Source: Isoperla grammatica
Lineage: Eukaryota > Arthropoda > Insecta > Plecoptera > Perlodidae
Length of the DNA stretch: 64,000 bases
Direction of reading: 5' to 3'
NCBI GenBank assembly: GCA_945910005.1
Contig: CAMDTW010000155.1
Coordinates: 1-64,000 of the forward strand
A program made the translations under genes and the position numbers. This document shows, one piece after another, positions 48,101 to 56,897 of the stretch. The notes under the pieces were generated by a model that saw nothing but the letters and a program-made list of their open reading frames with translations, searched no databases and was not told the origin of the DNA. The first letter of the stretch is position 1. Each line of letters begins with the position of its first letter.

Positions 48101-50257
48101 AGATTATTTATTGCTTTTTGCATTTTGCAAAGTCCATAATAATATAATTGTAATGTAATGGATAGGCCTAACCTATTATTGTAACCCAGTTATTCGAGCT
48201 GTGCAAGTCTCGGAAAGTTCTCAATAGGTCCAAGTACAAGTCTCACTCTTGAATTAATTGTATATATTATTTACAAGTGCCAACGTATGTGTAATTAATT
48301 ACTAATTATACAATTTTGCAGTGAATTATCATGCTGTGCAATTTTTTTTTTTCTTATGCGATGATGACTTTTCAGCCATTCATTTTTCTTGCTATCCAAT
48401 ACAAATTAGCTTCTTTTGAGCTACGTTATTTCATTGTTAAGAATTATTTTAGTAAATATAATTCTGGCTCACTGGTGGCTAATAAATATGTAATACTCTA
48501 CGTAGAATCGAGATTTTCTAAGAAAGAAGTTTCGTTATTTTATTATAGTGTATTCCACACCTGTCTACAATATTTCATTGCATCTGCAAAACACTTCTGA
48601 AAGTAACTATGAAAGTTTTTTTCCTATGCCGAAAGTTTGATTTTTCAATAATTTTTCTTCCTAGCTATCCAGCAAATATGTGCTTCCTTCTCTGGCTATG
48701 AAAGTAGGATGCTCTCAGTTTAACAAGTAGCTACATAGTTTTAACAACACTAATGAATTACACAGACCCTACACTAAACTCATGCCCTGTGTATGTAGAA
48801 GTACGTTGCACTGCAAGAGGAGTACTACACACTGAAGGAGAAGTGCACAGAACACGAGCAGACACTGGAAGAGTTGGGCAACCAGCTACGCATCGCAACG
48901 CTTCAGGTCGCCGACCTAAGGGAGGAGGCGATCGCACGAGTCAAGGGTGATGGCCAGTGGGCGTCGGACAAAGAGGTCACCAACTGCAAAGCTTGCGCCA
49001 AGGAGTTTAACATAACTCGGCGGAGGGTAAGTTTGGCGTGGGTGTCAAGTTCGTTTGTTTTTGGGAGTAGGATCTCAAATGTTTTTACTTTAAGAATTTA
49101 GCTATTGTCTCGAGCGTTAGTACACATACACTTATTCATTTATATTAATAGTTTTGTTATATATACCTAGTATTTCCTATTATAACTTATTGTATTAGTA
49201 AACTTATTAAGTTATTAATTATCATCTGTATGGATCGAGTATAAATTTAATTTTCAAGAGTGCATGGTAAAAACTACTTTATAGATTTGCTGTAGGTCTA
49301 ATTAACAGGTTAGCATTGCACTGTGTTTGGTGCAACTTCCGTGGAAACCTTTGTTTAAACCATTACTGGTTTGTACGTATTGGTGTTTTAGCCCTCGAAT
49401 GAAACCCAAGTAAATTGACAAATAGCCATGTACGTATATCTTTTCTGTATTTATTGTCCTCATTTGTAAATCAGTTCTGAACAGAATACACATTAAAATA
49501 AATAACCTCCGAGGCTCCGCCCCCTTGTGGTTTGTAGTTGTACGTATATTTTGCTCTTAATCTGTTTGTTTACTCTACGTTTTTTTTAACGTACCTATGT
49601 AGTATATAATTTATGTACTATGTTGTTAATATAGGTATGTAATGGTGCAATATTGTTAAGCTAGATATTTGTTATTTAGCTTTTGAAGAAACCAATGATT
49701 GCTTACCCCAAAATCTGTCTGTAATGTCCACTTAAAGATAAGATAATGGCGACTAGATAGATACGGTACTGAAATAATATTGAAACTTATGTAAACTTGT
49801 CTATTGGGGGTGAAGGTAAATTTAAGAGTGCTTAAAAGTAGATAATAGAAAGTAGGAAGTAGGCAAAAAGTAAACGATGAGTAAAACATCTATAGACAAT
49901 TTAAAAAACGTTGATATGCTTCATCCTGGATGTACTTGATCCGATGAGGGAGTACCAGCACTAAATCCGAGGTGGAATGTTTTATCTTTGTTTTTGCAAA
50001 TCTCCACATTTTCCGTAGCCTATCTACGTAGAAAATCTTTTTTTGTTTCCTTTCAATGTTTCCCATGCCTCCTCTAAAACCCATGTAACGTTGTTGTACT
50101 GTTGCTCATTTCTCCCCAGCACCACTGCCGCAACTGTGGAGAGATCTTCTGCAACGCGTGTTCGGACAACACAATGTCGTTGCCCTCTTCAGCCAAGCCC
50201 GTGCGCGTATGCGACGAATGCCAAGTGTTTTTAGTAGCTAGAAACTCGGTCATGTAG
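29924..50257 (+). CDS. RUN- and FYVE-domain protein (RUFY1/2-like), complete gene
   Basis: RUFY proteins are endosomal adaptors. The RUN domain and coiled coils bind small GTPases (Rab4, Rab14, Rap2 in known members), and the FYVE finger binds phosphatidylinositol 3-phosphate. Joining 29924-30128, 31324-31612, 32430-32637, 34913-35076, 42182-42473, 43398-43538, 45649-45746, 47713-47929, 48799-49026 and 50120-50257 gives 659 residues, near the 600-700 usual for RUFY1/2. Residues about 70-235 are the RUN domain ([39 protein letters not shown]). About 265-580 are coiled coil ([20 protein letters not shown]). From about 590 to the end is FYVE (WASD, RRRHHCRNCG, RVCDEC). Alternative exons are at 31003-31177 and 45076-45576. 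Exon 1 content is less certain than the rest. Confidence 0.95.
30129..31002. other. RUFY intron 1, 5' part
   Basis: Noncoding. Contains an imperfect inverted pair GGTATTGATTTTC / AAATCAATACC near 30580-30650; nothing else delimited. Confidence 0.4.
31003..31177 (+). CDS. RUFY exon 1b (alternative first exon)
   Basis: ATG at 31003 (a second at 31018) begins [20 protein letters not shown], then [20 protein letters not shown], with a GTACAT donor in phase 1, equal to exon 1a. The [22 protein letters not shown] block is how I recall insect RUFY proteins starting, so this exon is likely real and conserved. An internal exon with an upstream acceptor is possible but less likely by phase. Confidence 0.72.
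31324..31612 (+). CDS. RUFY exon 2 (RUN domain, first half)
   Basis: The acceptor is tttgtttcag and the donor GTTGGT. It encodes [20 protein letters not shown], then [20 protein letters not shown] and SSVRDLPTV. Strongly similar to RUFY1/2 ([20 protein letters not shown] and so on). Ends in phase 2. Confidence 0.97.
31613..32429. other. RUFY intron 2
   Basis: Noncoding, with a short (TTTA) run near 32030-32060. Confidence 0.4.
32430..32637 (+). CDS. RUFY exon 3 (RUN domain, second half)
   Basis: The acceptor is ttccgtag and the donor GTGAAT. It encodes [20 protein letters not shown] and [20 protein letters not shown], the defining block of RUFY RUN domains. Ends in phase 0. Confidence 0.97.
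32763..33514. mobile_element. Non-autonomous hAT element, 8-bp TSD
   Basis: Inverted ends CATAGGCGCCGACT and AGTCGGCGCCTATG lie between exact copies of ATCGTAGT (32755-32762, 33515-33522). G/C homopolymer-rich ends (CCCCCCCTGA) pair inside. 752 bp in RUFY intron 3, no transposase. Confidence 0.92.
33595..33743. mobile_element. 149-bp MITE (family B), copy 1
   Basis: Inverted ends AGGTTGGAATTCATAGTCGG and CCGACTATGAATTCCAACCT (one arm reads TCGAC), continuing through CCCCTACACCTAGGGGC. A second 149-bp copy lies inverted at 54275-54423 with TA on both sides. Here the left flank is TA and the right TT. Likely Tc1/mariner-type. Confidence 0.9.
33907..34160. mobile_element. MITE family A, copy 2
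   Basis: Same ends as copy 1 (CTGGGCCCAGATTCACAAA at the left; CTTTGTGAATCCAGGCCCTG at the right) and the same central sequence, about 255 bp. Confidence 0.85.
34221..34262. repeat. (ATTCT)n microsatellite
   Basis: A pentanucleotide run of about eight units. Confidence 0.9.
34425..34860. mobile_element. Possible TIR element in RUFY intron 3
   Basis: GGAAACACGCGTACGAT at the left and its inverse ATACGCGTGTTCCC at the right, about 400 bp apart. They enclose a CpG-bearing block with ATGACGTCAAAT and a CATGGCGGCGGC that resembles a promoter and start site. No clean target duplication, so boundaries are approximate. Confidence 0.4.
34913..35076 (+). CDS. RUFY exon 4
   Basis: The acceptor is cttttatag and the donor GTAAGC. 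It encodes [20 protein letters not shown], then [20 protein letters not shown]. Matches GEDLDSQVGVIDFSMYLK and LDQKNYVEELNRQLN of RUFY2. Ends in phase 2. Confidence 0.97.
35327..35811 (-). repeat. 3' LTR of the BEL/Pao element
   Basis: 485 bp, same length and, as far as read, same sequence as the other LTR. On the + strand it starts TGTTGGGACCGCGG and ends GATGCACAAACA. Confidence 0.95.
35835..36458 (-). pseudogene. Integrase C-terminal remnant of the BEL/Pao element
   Basis: It continues in the same frame directly after the TAA of the gag-pol frame. From 36458 it reads [15 protein letters not shown], then [20 protein letters not shown] and the DUF5641-type tail ([15 protein letters not shown]). 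The HHCC zinc finger and the catalytic core with its acidic residues are absent. Normally about 240 residues would separate the two parts, so an internal deletion has removed the integrase core. The element cannot encode its own integrase. Confidence 0.85.
36459..40526 (-). CDS. BEL/Pao gag-pol polyprotein, ends in the deleted integrase
   Basis: A 1,355-residue frame from ATG at 40526. In order: DUF1759-type gag (about 100-260, with WIHFKDIF); CCHC-like zinc region (about 355-390, [19 protein letters not shown]); aspartic protease (about 460-480, ALLDSAS); reverse transcriptase (about 700-900, [16 protein letters not shown] at about 868-871); RNase H (about 1020-1150, [23 protein letters not shown]); then the first residues of integrase ([13 protein letters not shown]). 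It ends at a TAA (36459-36461) where the integrase zinc finger should begin. RT and protease motifs are intact. Confidence 0.95.
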   Translation of the reverse strand: MDAVHKKLLIKKRGLAKSTVSRIANYVERYEAASDINLIRSRLDQILNVWEEYNQSQYELEINDEEDHAPDREAFEEAYHAVKAKMSTLLEPSQISATAARNSGCCSHSSADTMRVKLPTINLPTFSGEFSQWIHFKDIFISLVVDNTAISNVQKLHYLLSSLSGEAHALIKSLPVCEANFTVAWDMLVGRYHNDRLIASQHVQELLNLPMVTRESAVELRSLMNQLKGNMNAIAALRLQTPLHEILLSQLLLDKLDVASRKQWEATIDSKELPSLEALCSFVEQRCQALEVISAGNKPKPNGSTQSIHKEQKQAKASYVSTTASTCSYCKATSHRIHRCAKFISLTVQQRFDFVKGQNLCCNCLQDGHRSNACKSSSCKTCDGRHHTMLHFGGQTATGNAPTSIPAQSSSADDRPRQGETHQASNSYCAMKEQPRSQVLLSTVLVRVCDNLGQLHTCRALLDSASQSHFVSESLAQRLRLTKHHNRFPIHGINDATSETKYCVTLDLQSTDGDYKTSISCSVLPRITGNTPATLINPCLWGLPTDINLADPTFNQPGAIDLLIGAEIFFELMLPQQRTRLNHPVLQNTRLGWIVSGRVQLAPEDDSKPHPSQHSFFLRSDDILQRFWEVEEITVPVRSNDERLCESHFVQNTTRDSTGRFVVRLPLKQDPAKLGASYGTSRSRLYQIERRLARDAHLDTQYRQFLFEYEDLGQMQEVSHPGKPAAPCFYLPHHPVIKESSTSTKVRVVFDASAKTSNGTSLNDMLLVGPTIQQDLMSIVLRFRIHQFVFTADISKMYRQIKVNAADYDLQRILWGRNEQGLPREYQLTTVTYGTASAPFLATRCLQQLADEEAHRFPRAAPIVKRDMYIDDVLTGHDTIDEALELQAQMIDLLDSGGFPLRKWCANHPALLKAVPEEWRESQLPLQLDNDDHVKTLGLLWHPGSDHLQIVNGSTRPHNETTSLSRNKRQVLAIIASIFDPLGLVSPVVILCKIFLQTLWLENLGWDDSLPAVLTRQWKTIEDSLPLLNTIFIDRLVVAHGLPTDIQLHGFCDASEHAYGACLYLRSTNELGEVTTKLLCSKSKVAPLKKQSIPRLELCGALLLTRLLTKVLAALHISVAKTYLWTDSTVVLAWLAASPTRWKTFVANRVAEIQDATATNEWHHVRSQDNPADHISRGVNPGELRDLTIWWNGPEWLQQHSNGWPTEFVCNAPVTATQDLIQIEGNSKANGNVSLLAAQPGTMEVVEKFSKLSTCQRVVAYCLRFVNNCRKPPHARLQSTLSCTELRQSLQTCIRAVQHAYFSTEIKSISTSTPLPPKSKLKNLNAFLDQHQILRVGSRLHHADLSYDNKYPMQP
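40924..41408 (-). repeat. 5' LTR of the BEL/Pao element
   Basis: 485 bp; carries the element's presumed promoter for minus-strand transcription. Adjoining primer-binding-like site at 40920-40906. Confidence 0.95.
41414..42181. other. RUFY intron 4, 3' part
   Basis: Noncoding. A TTCGCACACCCCTACA end near 41534-41550 resembles hAT termini but has no partner. Confidence 0.35.
42182..42473 (+). CDS. RUFY exon 5 (coiled coil)
   Basis: The acceptor is ttttcttccag and the donor GTAAGT. It encodes [20 protein letters not shown], then [20 protein letters not shown] and [20 protein letters not shown]. Matches [20 protein letters not shown] of RUFY2. A short Gly/Lys linker ([10 protein letters not shown]) interrupts the heptads. 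Confidence 0.95.
42474..43397. other. RUFY intron 5
   Basis: Noncoding; TAGGCCTA at 42709, 42868 and 43103. Confidence 0.4.
43398..43538 (+). CDS. RUFY exon 6 (coiled coil)
   Basis: The acceptor is aatttctag and the donor GTAAGA. It encodes [20 protein letters not shown], then [20 protein letters not shown], almost identical to vertebrate RUFY2 ([20 protein letters not shown]). Phase 0 at its end allows either exon 7 or exon 8. Confidence 0.97.
43539..45075. other. RUFY intron 6
   Basis: Noncoding; a short GATT run near 44265. Nothing else recognised. Confidence 0.4.
45076..45576 (+). CDS. RUFY alternative exon 7, possible terminal exon without FYVE
   Basis: After an acceptor (aaattttag) the frame reads [20 protein letters not shown], then [20 protein letters not shown]. 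It stays open for 166 codons through a hydrophilic G/K/Q/E-rich tail ([20 protein letters not shown], ending SSPPNKK) to TAG at 45574-45576. Exon 8 starts with the same E-C-E pattern and phase. Splicing 6-7 and stopping would give a 599-residue protein ending before the FYVE finger. Alternatively an internal donor is used and the tail is intronic; several weak GT sites exist (for example GGGTAAAAGC near 45321). Confidence 0.6.
   Translation, partial: ECEEELIQKGETVTRLQVKTSQIGKILNNLEKYNHLLKDAEKGGQPSHNRNHTGGQTFSRGKPNEKEGQVVKKGNQPLVDKGGKSNQLAGKESHPSVKEGPSSNKDSGVDKSIDKDKQVSVEGDQQTKAGNQGEEKEGNKVEAVDGKDGLLDTETQPQESSPPNKK
45649..45746 (+). CDS. RUFY exon 8 (coiled coil)
   Basis: The acceptor is atattgcag. 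The donor is GTAGGT at 45747; placing it two bases later would create a stop, so the frame decides it. It encodes [20 protein letters not shown], then [11 protein letters not shown]. Paralogous to the start of exon 7. Confidence 0.88.
45747..47712. other. RUFY intron 8
   Basis: Noncoding, A+T-rich; nothing recognised. Confidence 0.4.
47713..47929 (+). CDS. RUFY exon 9 (coiled coil)
   Basis: The acceptor is aaccattag and the donor GTAAGT. It encodes [20 protein letters not shown], then [35 protein letters not shown] is the vertebrate equivalent. Confidence 0.95.
47930..48798. other. RUFY intron 9
   Basis: Noncoding; nothing recognised. Confidence 0.4.
48799..49026 (+). CDS. RUFY exon 10 (coiled coil and FYVE first half)
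   Basis: The acceptor is gtatgtag and the donor GTAAGT. It encodes [40 protein letters not shown] and [20 protein letters not shown], ending RRR. W-x-x-D and the first C-x-x-C of the FYVE finger are present. Confidence 0.97.
49027..50119. other. RUFY intron 10
   Basis: Noncoding; nothing recognised. Confidence 0.4.
50120..50257 (+). CDS. RUFY exon 11 (FYVE second half) and stop
   Basis: The acceptor is tctccccag. With exon 10 it completes the R-R-R-H-H-C-R basic motif that binds PI3P, C-x-x-C zinc ligands ([12 protein letters not shown]), and the R-V-C-D-E-C block. Stop TAG at 50255-50257. Confidence 0.98.
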   Translation, partial: HHCRNCGEIFCNACSDNTMSLPSSAKPVRVCDECQVFLVARNSVM

Positions 50258-51449
50258 CGATCTGGATTGGAACGACTGTGTTGTTTCAAGGATTTTAGAC
50301 AATGGGGAGACAAATTGTTTACGCTTTATAGAGATGAAAAGAAGAAACCTAAACGTGCCCTTGGCCATGTAACAGTTTCTGTACATGGCAACAAAGTAAA
50401 TGTAGCTTATAACTTTTGTGTTGAGCCTGGCATACAGAGTAATTTAAAGGAACTGTTTGAGTATAAAATGCTTGAGAATCACAATATTAAAAATATGTAA
50501 AATATATACCTGGGCATGCATAGTTACTAGTTAGTTATGTATTTGCTAACGCTACTGCCTACAATCACTGACAATATGTTGTGTGATGCTAATCAAACAT
50601 CCATCGATAATGTGCATACATGTACTATAGTTATTTATCATGTTAAATCCATATCAAATATTAAGCTAGGCCTATATATTAAATATATTTTTATCCAAAT
50701 ATGTTAAATACAAAATGTATAAAGAGAATATCTCACTAATTTTGGTGACTGCCAGCCAGTGTAAAAAGAGTTTAGAGTTGATATTTGTTATGAATTACTT
50801 TTAGATAATTGTGCGAACTGTAGCCTAATGCTGTGTTATGACTTTTGAGTGGACTTTATGAATCTCACAGTTCATGTCCGTGCACTTGCCATGCTTGTAA
50901 TTTTATATTATACAGTAGGCCTACTAATATATTTTTGAGATGGACTGATACTTAGAATTGGCTGATACCAGTAACTGGTATTGTCAGAATTGTTATCAGT
51001 GCCGGTTCATATTGAAAACTGGAGTCCTCTGGAATCAGCGAATCCTGTTATCGAACCATCTCTTATAGTATATGTTTCTTCCAAGAAGTGAATTTTGACT
51101 CGAACAAACCAGAAGAGTATGTAGATGTTGAACCCAACTGTAATTTTTGAATAAAAGCAAATTTTTCACACAGAGATTTAACTGTGCAGTATATATTAAT
51201 TAACTTCTGCAACATACCGGTTGAAATGTTTCCTTCTTATCCCTGTAAAACTACCCAATACCAAACCAACTTTTGTGAGCAAATATTTTTTCAATAATAA
51301 TAAAATGTTGGACTCTTTATTAAAGCATTGTTTATTTACTGTATCTCGTATTTAGATTCAGGTTATGTTGATAGATGCCAATCAGCTGGAATAGTTTGTA
51401 GGGATAGGATCCTTAGTTCGAAGCCTTACTTCTTTGTACCTCGGGCTTC
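50258..51449 (+). other. RUFY 3' UTR and downstream spacer
   Basis: Mostly noncoding; AATAAA at 51150-51155 is the best poly(A) signal, giving a 3' UTR near 0.9 kb. Confidence 0.5.
51150..51155 (+). promoter_or_regulatory. Candidate poly(A) signal of RUFY
   Basis: AATAAA followed by AGCAAATTTTTC; another A+T-rich candidate lies near 51297. Confidence 0.45.
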
Positions 51450-51457
51450 GTCATCTT

Positions 51458-53159
51458 CAGAGGCGGACTGGGGGGTTAAGGGCCCCGTACGGAAAAGGAT
51501 CTTAGGGGCCCCGGGACTTGGCGAAGCTTTAAGGGGTCTGGGGCGAAGCCCCAGCCGCCGGAGGCGAAAATTTTCAGCCTACTATTTTGCTAGAACGCAT
51601 ATAAACACGTTTAAACATCGATAAATGATGATAGTTATGTGGAACAACGTGTTGAACTGTGAACACCACTTTCAAAAACGAAATTGATGAAATTGAACTT
51701 TCCCAACACTGGCAGTTGTATATTTCAAACTATATTGTATCCCAACCCTCTACAAATATCAACTACTAGTTGTCCACTCGCATCGTGTAATTTGTACTCG
51801 TAACGAGTGTTGTAGCTGGGTATGCAGCTGGGTCGGGGGCGAAGCCCCTGCCGCCGGAGGCAACGTCGCCGAAGGCGAAACAATTTTCAGCCCTGCATGA
51901 TGCTTAGTGGACTAAAACGCGTTTTGAGGCGAAATCCTATCATGAAAAACAATTAAAGTAAAGTCAATATTACACTGATAATTCCTAACGTCATAGGTCT
52001 AGGATAGGAGTTCGATCCTGTCATGTGAAAAGTAATCTTATGGCTAGTGCTGCGCTGGATCGGATTTCAGTAGGCACCGATAGACATTAGCCCATATCAC
52101 ACTACCATTGGAATCGTAGACTGGAGTCGCCAATTGCAATCGCAATGTACAATTATCCAATCACACTTGACCAGCTGACAATCCTAAAATCGTTCAACTA
52201 GGAAATAAATTCAATAATAATAACTAATAAGACAAGCCTTAATCACAAACAAATATATAATTAAAGTTATTGGCTCTTTGTTTCCATTAAACTAGTTGTT
52301 GCTTGAGGTTATGTTGTGACAGTGCGCAATACGTATTTAACCGTTCTCCTTCCTGATTGGTTCACGTGACTCGGATATTTTAGAGCTCGGTAAAGATTGC
52401 AGCCGTAGACTGGCCGAACTGAGCTACTGCGCATGCGCCGCCAATCGTAGGCTCGAATCTACGATTGCAATTGTCAGTTCGGAACCTAAAGTGATATGGC
52501 CTATTGCCACAAAGTTCGCCTTTTTAAATTTTGAACGCTTATAGATACGTGATCAGCCCGATTTTCATTCAGCTATTTTACGGAAAGTGGGTTTGTTATG
52601 ACACACGACTTGAAAACTCCTTTATTTCATTTTTACATGAGCCTATTCTATTATAAATGGGCAAAATGGTACTTTCAGATATAACAAAGTTTACTCGCAA
52701 ACTATCAAGTCATTCTCATAGTAGCGAGCTAGTGAGCAGAAATCTTGAGGGTTCTTGTTTTCTATTAATTTGTCTAGAACGCATATAAACACGTGTACAA
52801 ATCGATTAATGATGATAGGTGTGTCGAACAACATGTTGAACTGTGACACCCCTTTAAAAATTAAAGAAATTTCCAGCACTGGCATGTTTATATTTCAAAC
52901 TAAACTATAAAAAAGTAAGCTATGAGGAAGAAAGCGGAAATCTTTGTAGCACTTCTAGATGGTCTATACATGGTCTATATAACTCTATATGTCCCTTTTC
53001 ACTGACATGAGATACATATTATGCTCTTCTTACTATTGTTTCATAATCTATATAGCGTAAGATATTTTCAGGGGGTTGGGTGGTGGCCCTCAAGGAGGCC
53101 CCCACCCGGGGGGGCCCCGTACGGGTTTCCGTAGTTCCGTACCTGCCAGTCCGCCCCTG
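51458..53159. mobile_element. 1.7-kb non-autonomous hAT element with nested insert
   Basis: Inverted ends CAGAGGCGGACTGG and CCAGTCCGCCCCTG lie between exact 8-bp copies of GTCATCTT (51450-51457, 53160-53167). A second G/C-rich subunit (GGCGAAGCCCC, GCCGCCGGAGGC) recurs at about 51540 and 51840. Between about 52089 and 52500 a pair AGCCCATATCAC / GTGATATGGCCT marks a nested element. No transposase ORF. Confidence 0.92.
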
Positions 53160-53167
53160 GTCATCTT

Positions 53168-54274
53168 ACTCGAAGGTAAGTTGTTGGACCCTATAAACTA
53201 ATTAACAAAGTATTACAATTAATTATTTTATAAGAAAATCATATTTTGATCACTTCTGCTGTAATTTCAATCCCATACTAGGTACTTTCATCAAAAACAA
53301 AAAAGGAATCGTCTAGACATTTTTCATTTTGACCTAATTTATGTTCTACTAGACTTCTACATATTAAGTTGTTGAAAAACATTCCACGTAAGAAGGTTAT
53401 ATTAAAAATTAAAATATGTCTCCATTTTAATGTTAAGTAGTTTTGATGACGGGAAAATTTGCAGTCCAAATTAATTTTGGTTTTTAGATTTATTGACCCC
53501 TCTGCAACCTGTTTTCTTGGTATCTGTAAGTGGATGTAACATTATTGTAATATTTGTGCCTAACAAAACTTGGTATGTAGGGTTGAGTGGTTACTCAGGT
53601 TTTGCAGAGCCCACTTGAGGATGTTATATTACAATGTCAGTGTATCGTTTAGCCATCATAGTTGCTTAACATTTATATACAAGATTTTAATACATAACTT
53701 TGCAATGTCTACCTACCTTTGTTTTTATTTTTTAGTTCACTGTTTTGATCAAAATAATATAATTACTTTCCTTTCCTGTCCTAACGGCTATAACCAATGG
53801 CCAATTTTATTTTAGTGATTTTTTTAAATATTCTCTTGAAAATGTTGCTATAATGCATGTTACTGAGTACACGAACTTAGCCCAAAGGTGCCTAAAGTGT
53901 ACCTACAGGTGTGAATGAACCCCAAAAAAAGTGAGAGCAAAAATTAGGCACTGTACGGGTTTCCTAAGTTTTGAGTCTTAATGACAAGTTATGACCTGAT
54001 TGGATGACTTATACAGTGGCGTATTCAAGAGGGGAGGGGATTATGAGGTTCAAACCCACCCTATGCCCAAAAGAAAAAATACATGGAGAGAAGGAGGTGG
54101 TAGGAAGAAACTATCATTTTGATTATTATTTAATAACGTACTCAACCGTTAAGTTATTTGACGTTGGCTACGCTGGTAGAGATCAATTTGTAGATGAATC
54201 ATCAACATTATAATAGTAAGGCATAGTTAAAATTTGTGTATGAACATAAAGTGAATTATTAACTTAACTCACTA
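53168..54274. other. Intergenic sequence
   Basis: Noncoding. CAGTGGCGTATTCAAGAGGG near 54015 looks like an orphan hAT-type end. Confidence 0.35.
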
Positions 54275-54423
54275 AGGTTGGAATTCATAGTCGGCCCCTA
54301 CACCTAGGGGCACCCATTGTTGCTATGGATTTGTTTTGTTTATGGGAAATAACATGCAAACAATTGTTACCTTGGTAACAATGGGCGCCCCTAGGTGTAG
54401 GGGCCGACTATGAATTCCAGCCT
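54275..54423. mobile_element. 149-bp MITE (family B), copy 2, inverted
   Basis: Same length and ends as the copy at 33595, in the opposite orientation by its asymmetric centre. Flanked by TA at 54273-54274 and 54424-54425, as expected for Tc1/mariner-type MITEs. Confidence 0.93.
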
Positions 54424-54425
54424 TA

Positions 54426-56852
54426 TCTAATCGGGCTTAGATGTTGGTTGTGAGGGGCGCCCCCCCCCCCCTTTACGGGGCATAATATGTTTCGGGTTGT
54501 GACTCACATGTTTCTGTATCGGTTGATACGTTTTTACAAGTCAAAGATATTTCTTATTTCTTTAGCTTCAGGGCTCCAATCACAACACTGTTCTGTCAAA
54601 TATAGAAAATATAATTTGCCACCATCAAAGACATGTCACTGATTTCGCAACGCAACCCTTTGCACGCCAAGAAATCCATCGAGCGAAAAGTTACGAAGGC
54701 AAGTGTGATGTTGTGTGTACCATCAGAAAGCCTAACAAATAATTTAAAAAGTAATACGAATTTGTTTGTGAGTATTTTAAAGCCGCCTATGTATTTTCAC
54801 ATAAAACGTCATTATAATCCGTCTTGTTGGCGTTTGAACTTTAAGCCGATTAATTTTTCTCTTGGCAAAAAAAATAGTTATTTCTTTTTTCGATGGTGAT
54901 TTTCATGCTTACACGCGGAATGCGTCGTAAACACAGGCAAGGAAGCAAAACGGCGCCAACGGTGCTGAAAAGAGGACTGACTTTGTTCATTCAATGAGAG
55001 TATCGAGGTTCTGTGCTGCCAGATCTGTTCAGATTCCGAGTGTGGTGCTGGTTTGTCGTTGGCTCATGTAAAGCCACAGTTTCAACTCTTTATCCGGGCT
55101 TAGATCCTTCACCTACCGCTTTAGTAAAACGTAAGCAGCTTTTGTTAAACAGGGTACGCCTATCTCGACCAAGGGGGAACCCCACGAAACTCTCTTCGTT
55201 ACGTTGATACAATATACCATTTTGTATAAAGTAGGCTATCGTTTTCATGCACTGGAAGGAGATTTATGGACCAATCACAAGGCTGCGATCCCCATAAACC
55301 GGAGCCGAACGCCGCCAATGAAGTGAACTGACACAATAGTTTTAACTTGGGTCGCTCCGCTCATTGCATTCGCTTGACGCAGTTTATATACTAACCAGCT
55401 TTAAAGGCTACGGCAACATAATACAAGAAATTAATGTGTGGAATCATATAAACACATAGCAACCGTTGATGCGCCGCGTAAATTGCTCGGCAACATGAAA
55501 ACCTCAGATGAAAACAATATACTAAAGCTGCGATTTCAGTCGAGGACAGCTTAACAATTGAGAATGTGGTGTTTGCAAGGTACTTTCAATTAAACACATT
55601 ATACTCATCTTGTAGATCTCGTACATGGACGTGTTGATATTATTGTTTGGGTAAACATTTGACATTTGACATTTGCACATTAAACATTTGCAGAGCTGCG
55701 GAACAACGAAGCAAACAAATCTTAAAAAAGCAATTCGTGCGTGAGACTTCAGTGATTATATATTTGTTTATAATGTCCTTTCATCCTTTAAATCTCACGT
55801 AAATTTATTTATTACTTAGAAGGTGGTGAAACGCTCCTATTGAGATTATGCACAGTGTTAGTACACATTTTGAGGTACGAATGAATAGTGAATATTATAC
55901 ACAGGAAGGACAGTTGGAAAGAAGAACATAAAAGATAATCCAGAACATGCGTTGTAGTGGATACTATGTAGAAATGAAAGGAAGCAGCAAAGAGGAAATA
56001 TAGAAGAGTTTTTCACAATAATCCACGGATGAAAAATAAGTATCCTTGTCTCCACGTGCAACTCGTGTTCCACGTACGTCAGGGACCCATGAAGTATTAT
56101 TCTAGGTGTTTACACTAGCCCCGAAGTAAGTATTTGCATACAGATCTCAGATTCTTGTCTAAGGCTCCTTTAATCCACGCTAATTCCATCAAAATCAAAA
56201 CATTCCTCACGCGTTCTTCCACACATTCGTAAATGCAGTCTTCCACTGAGTAGAGTGCACACGCTTGTTTAGCCACGCCCACCGTTACAGGTAACCAACG
56301 GAAGGTGTAAATTACTCCTAATGGACTTGTTTCAGTTATATGGTAAGAACGAAAGAAGTAGACAATTAAGTTGGTTCCATTGGACTTGGCTATGTTGTAG
56401 CATGAGAATACTTACGTTATTCTCTTACATAGATAATAGAAACGCTGCGTTGTGTACTGTGCGTTATGTATTATGTAGTTCTCTCAACGTGGAATCTTCT
56501 TTATCGACTCTGTTTTCCAAATGTTTGAGATTGGTGGAGGTGCCGGGTAGAAAATAGATTCTACTATTCTCATTTTCTTTATATTAATGATTTATATTCC
56601 TTTTTTGGGGGGGGGCATCATCTTATTATTTTGTTGGTGAAACAACTGATTTGTGAGTTGGACTGTAAATTTTAAAAGATTAGCACAGTTGTCGTACATG
56701 ATAGAAGTTCTACATACGACTGGGGAAAGATTTGATTAATAGTGTTTGCAATACATCGTGTTTGGTACATTCGGCCAACATGTGATATAAAATTAAATTA
56801 TAAAATAATGCGAATGAATGAAGCGAAGATTCGTTCGCTTGACGTAGTTGTG

Positions 56853-56854
<2 letters not shown>
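54426..56854. other. Intergenic sequence
   Basis: No convincing gene. Short C, G and purine runs (about 54457, 56604); GC-richer patches near 54940-55340 have no consistent frame. Confidence 0.4.

Positions 56855-56893
<39 letters not shown>
56855..56893. repeat. (TA)n tract at the PLE 5' edge
   Basis: About 19 TA units; the element's open frame starts inside or just after it. Confidence 0.95.

Positions 56894-56897
<4 letters not shown>

Noticed and set aside
50267..50500. 77-codon frame just after the RUFY stop codon
   Set aside because: Opens 10 bp after the stop with no splice link, and its first codon is not an ATG. The peptide is unfamiliar; most likely chance in a 3' UTR.
54940..55340. 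GC-richer segment considered as exons or a promoter
   Set aside because: No frame with consistent codon bias, and no splice sites joining one.
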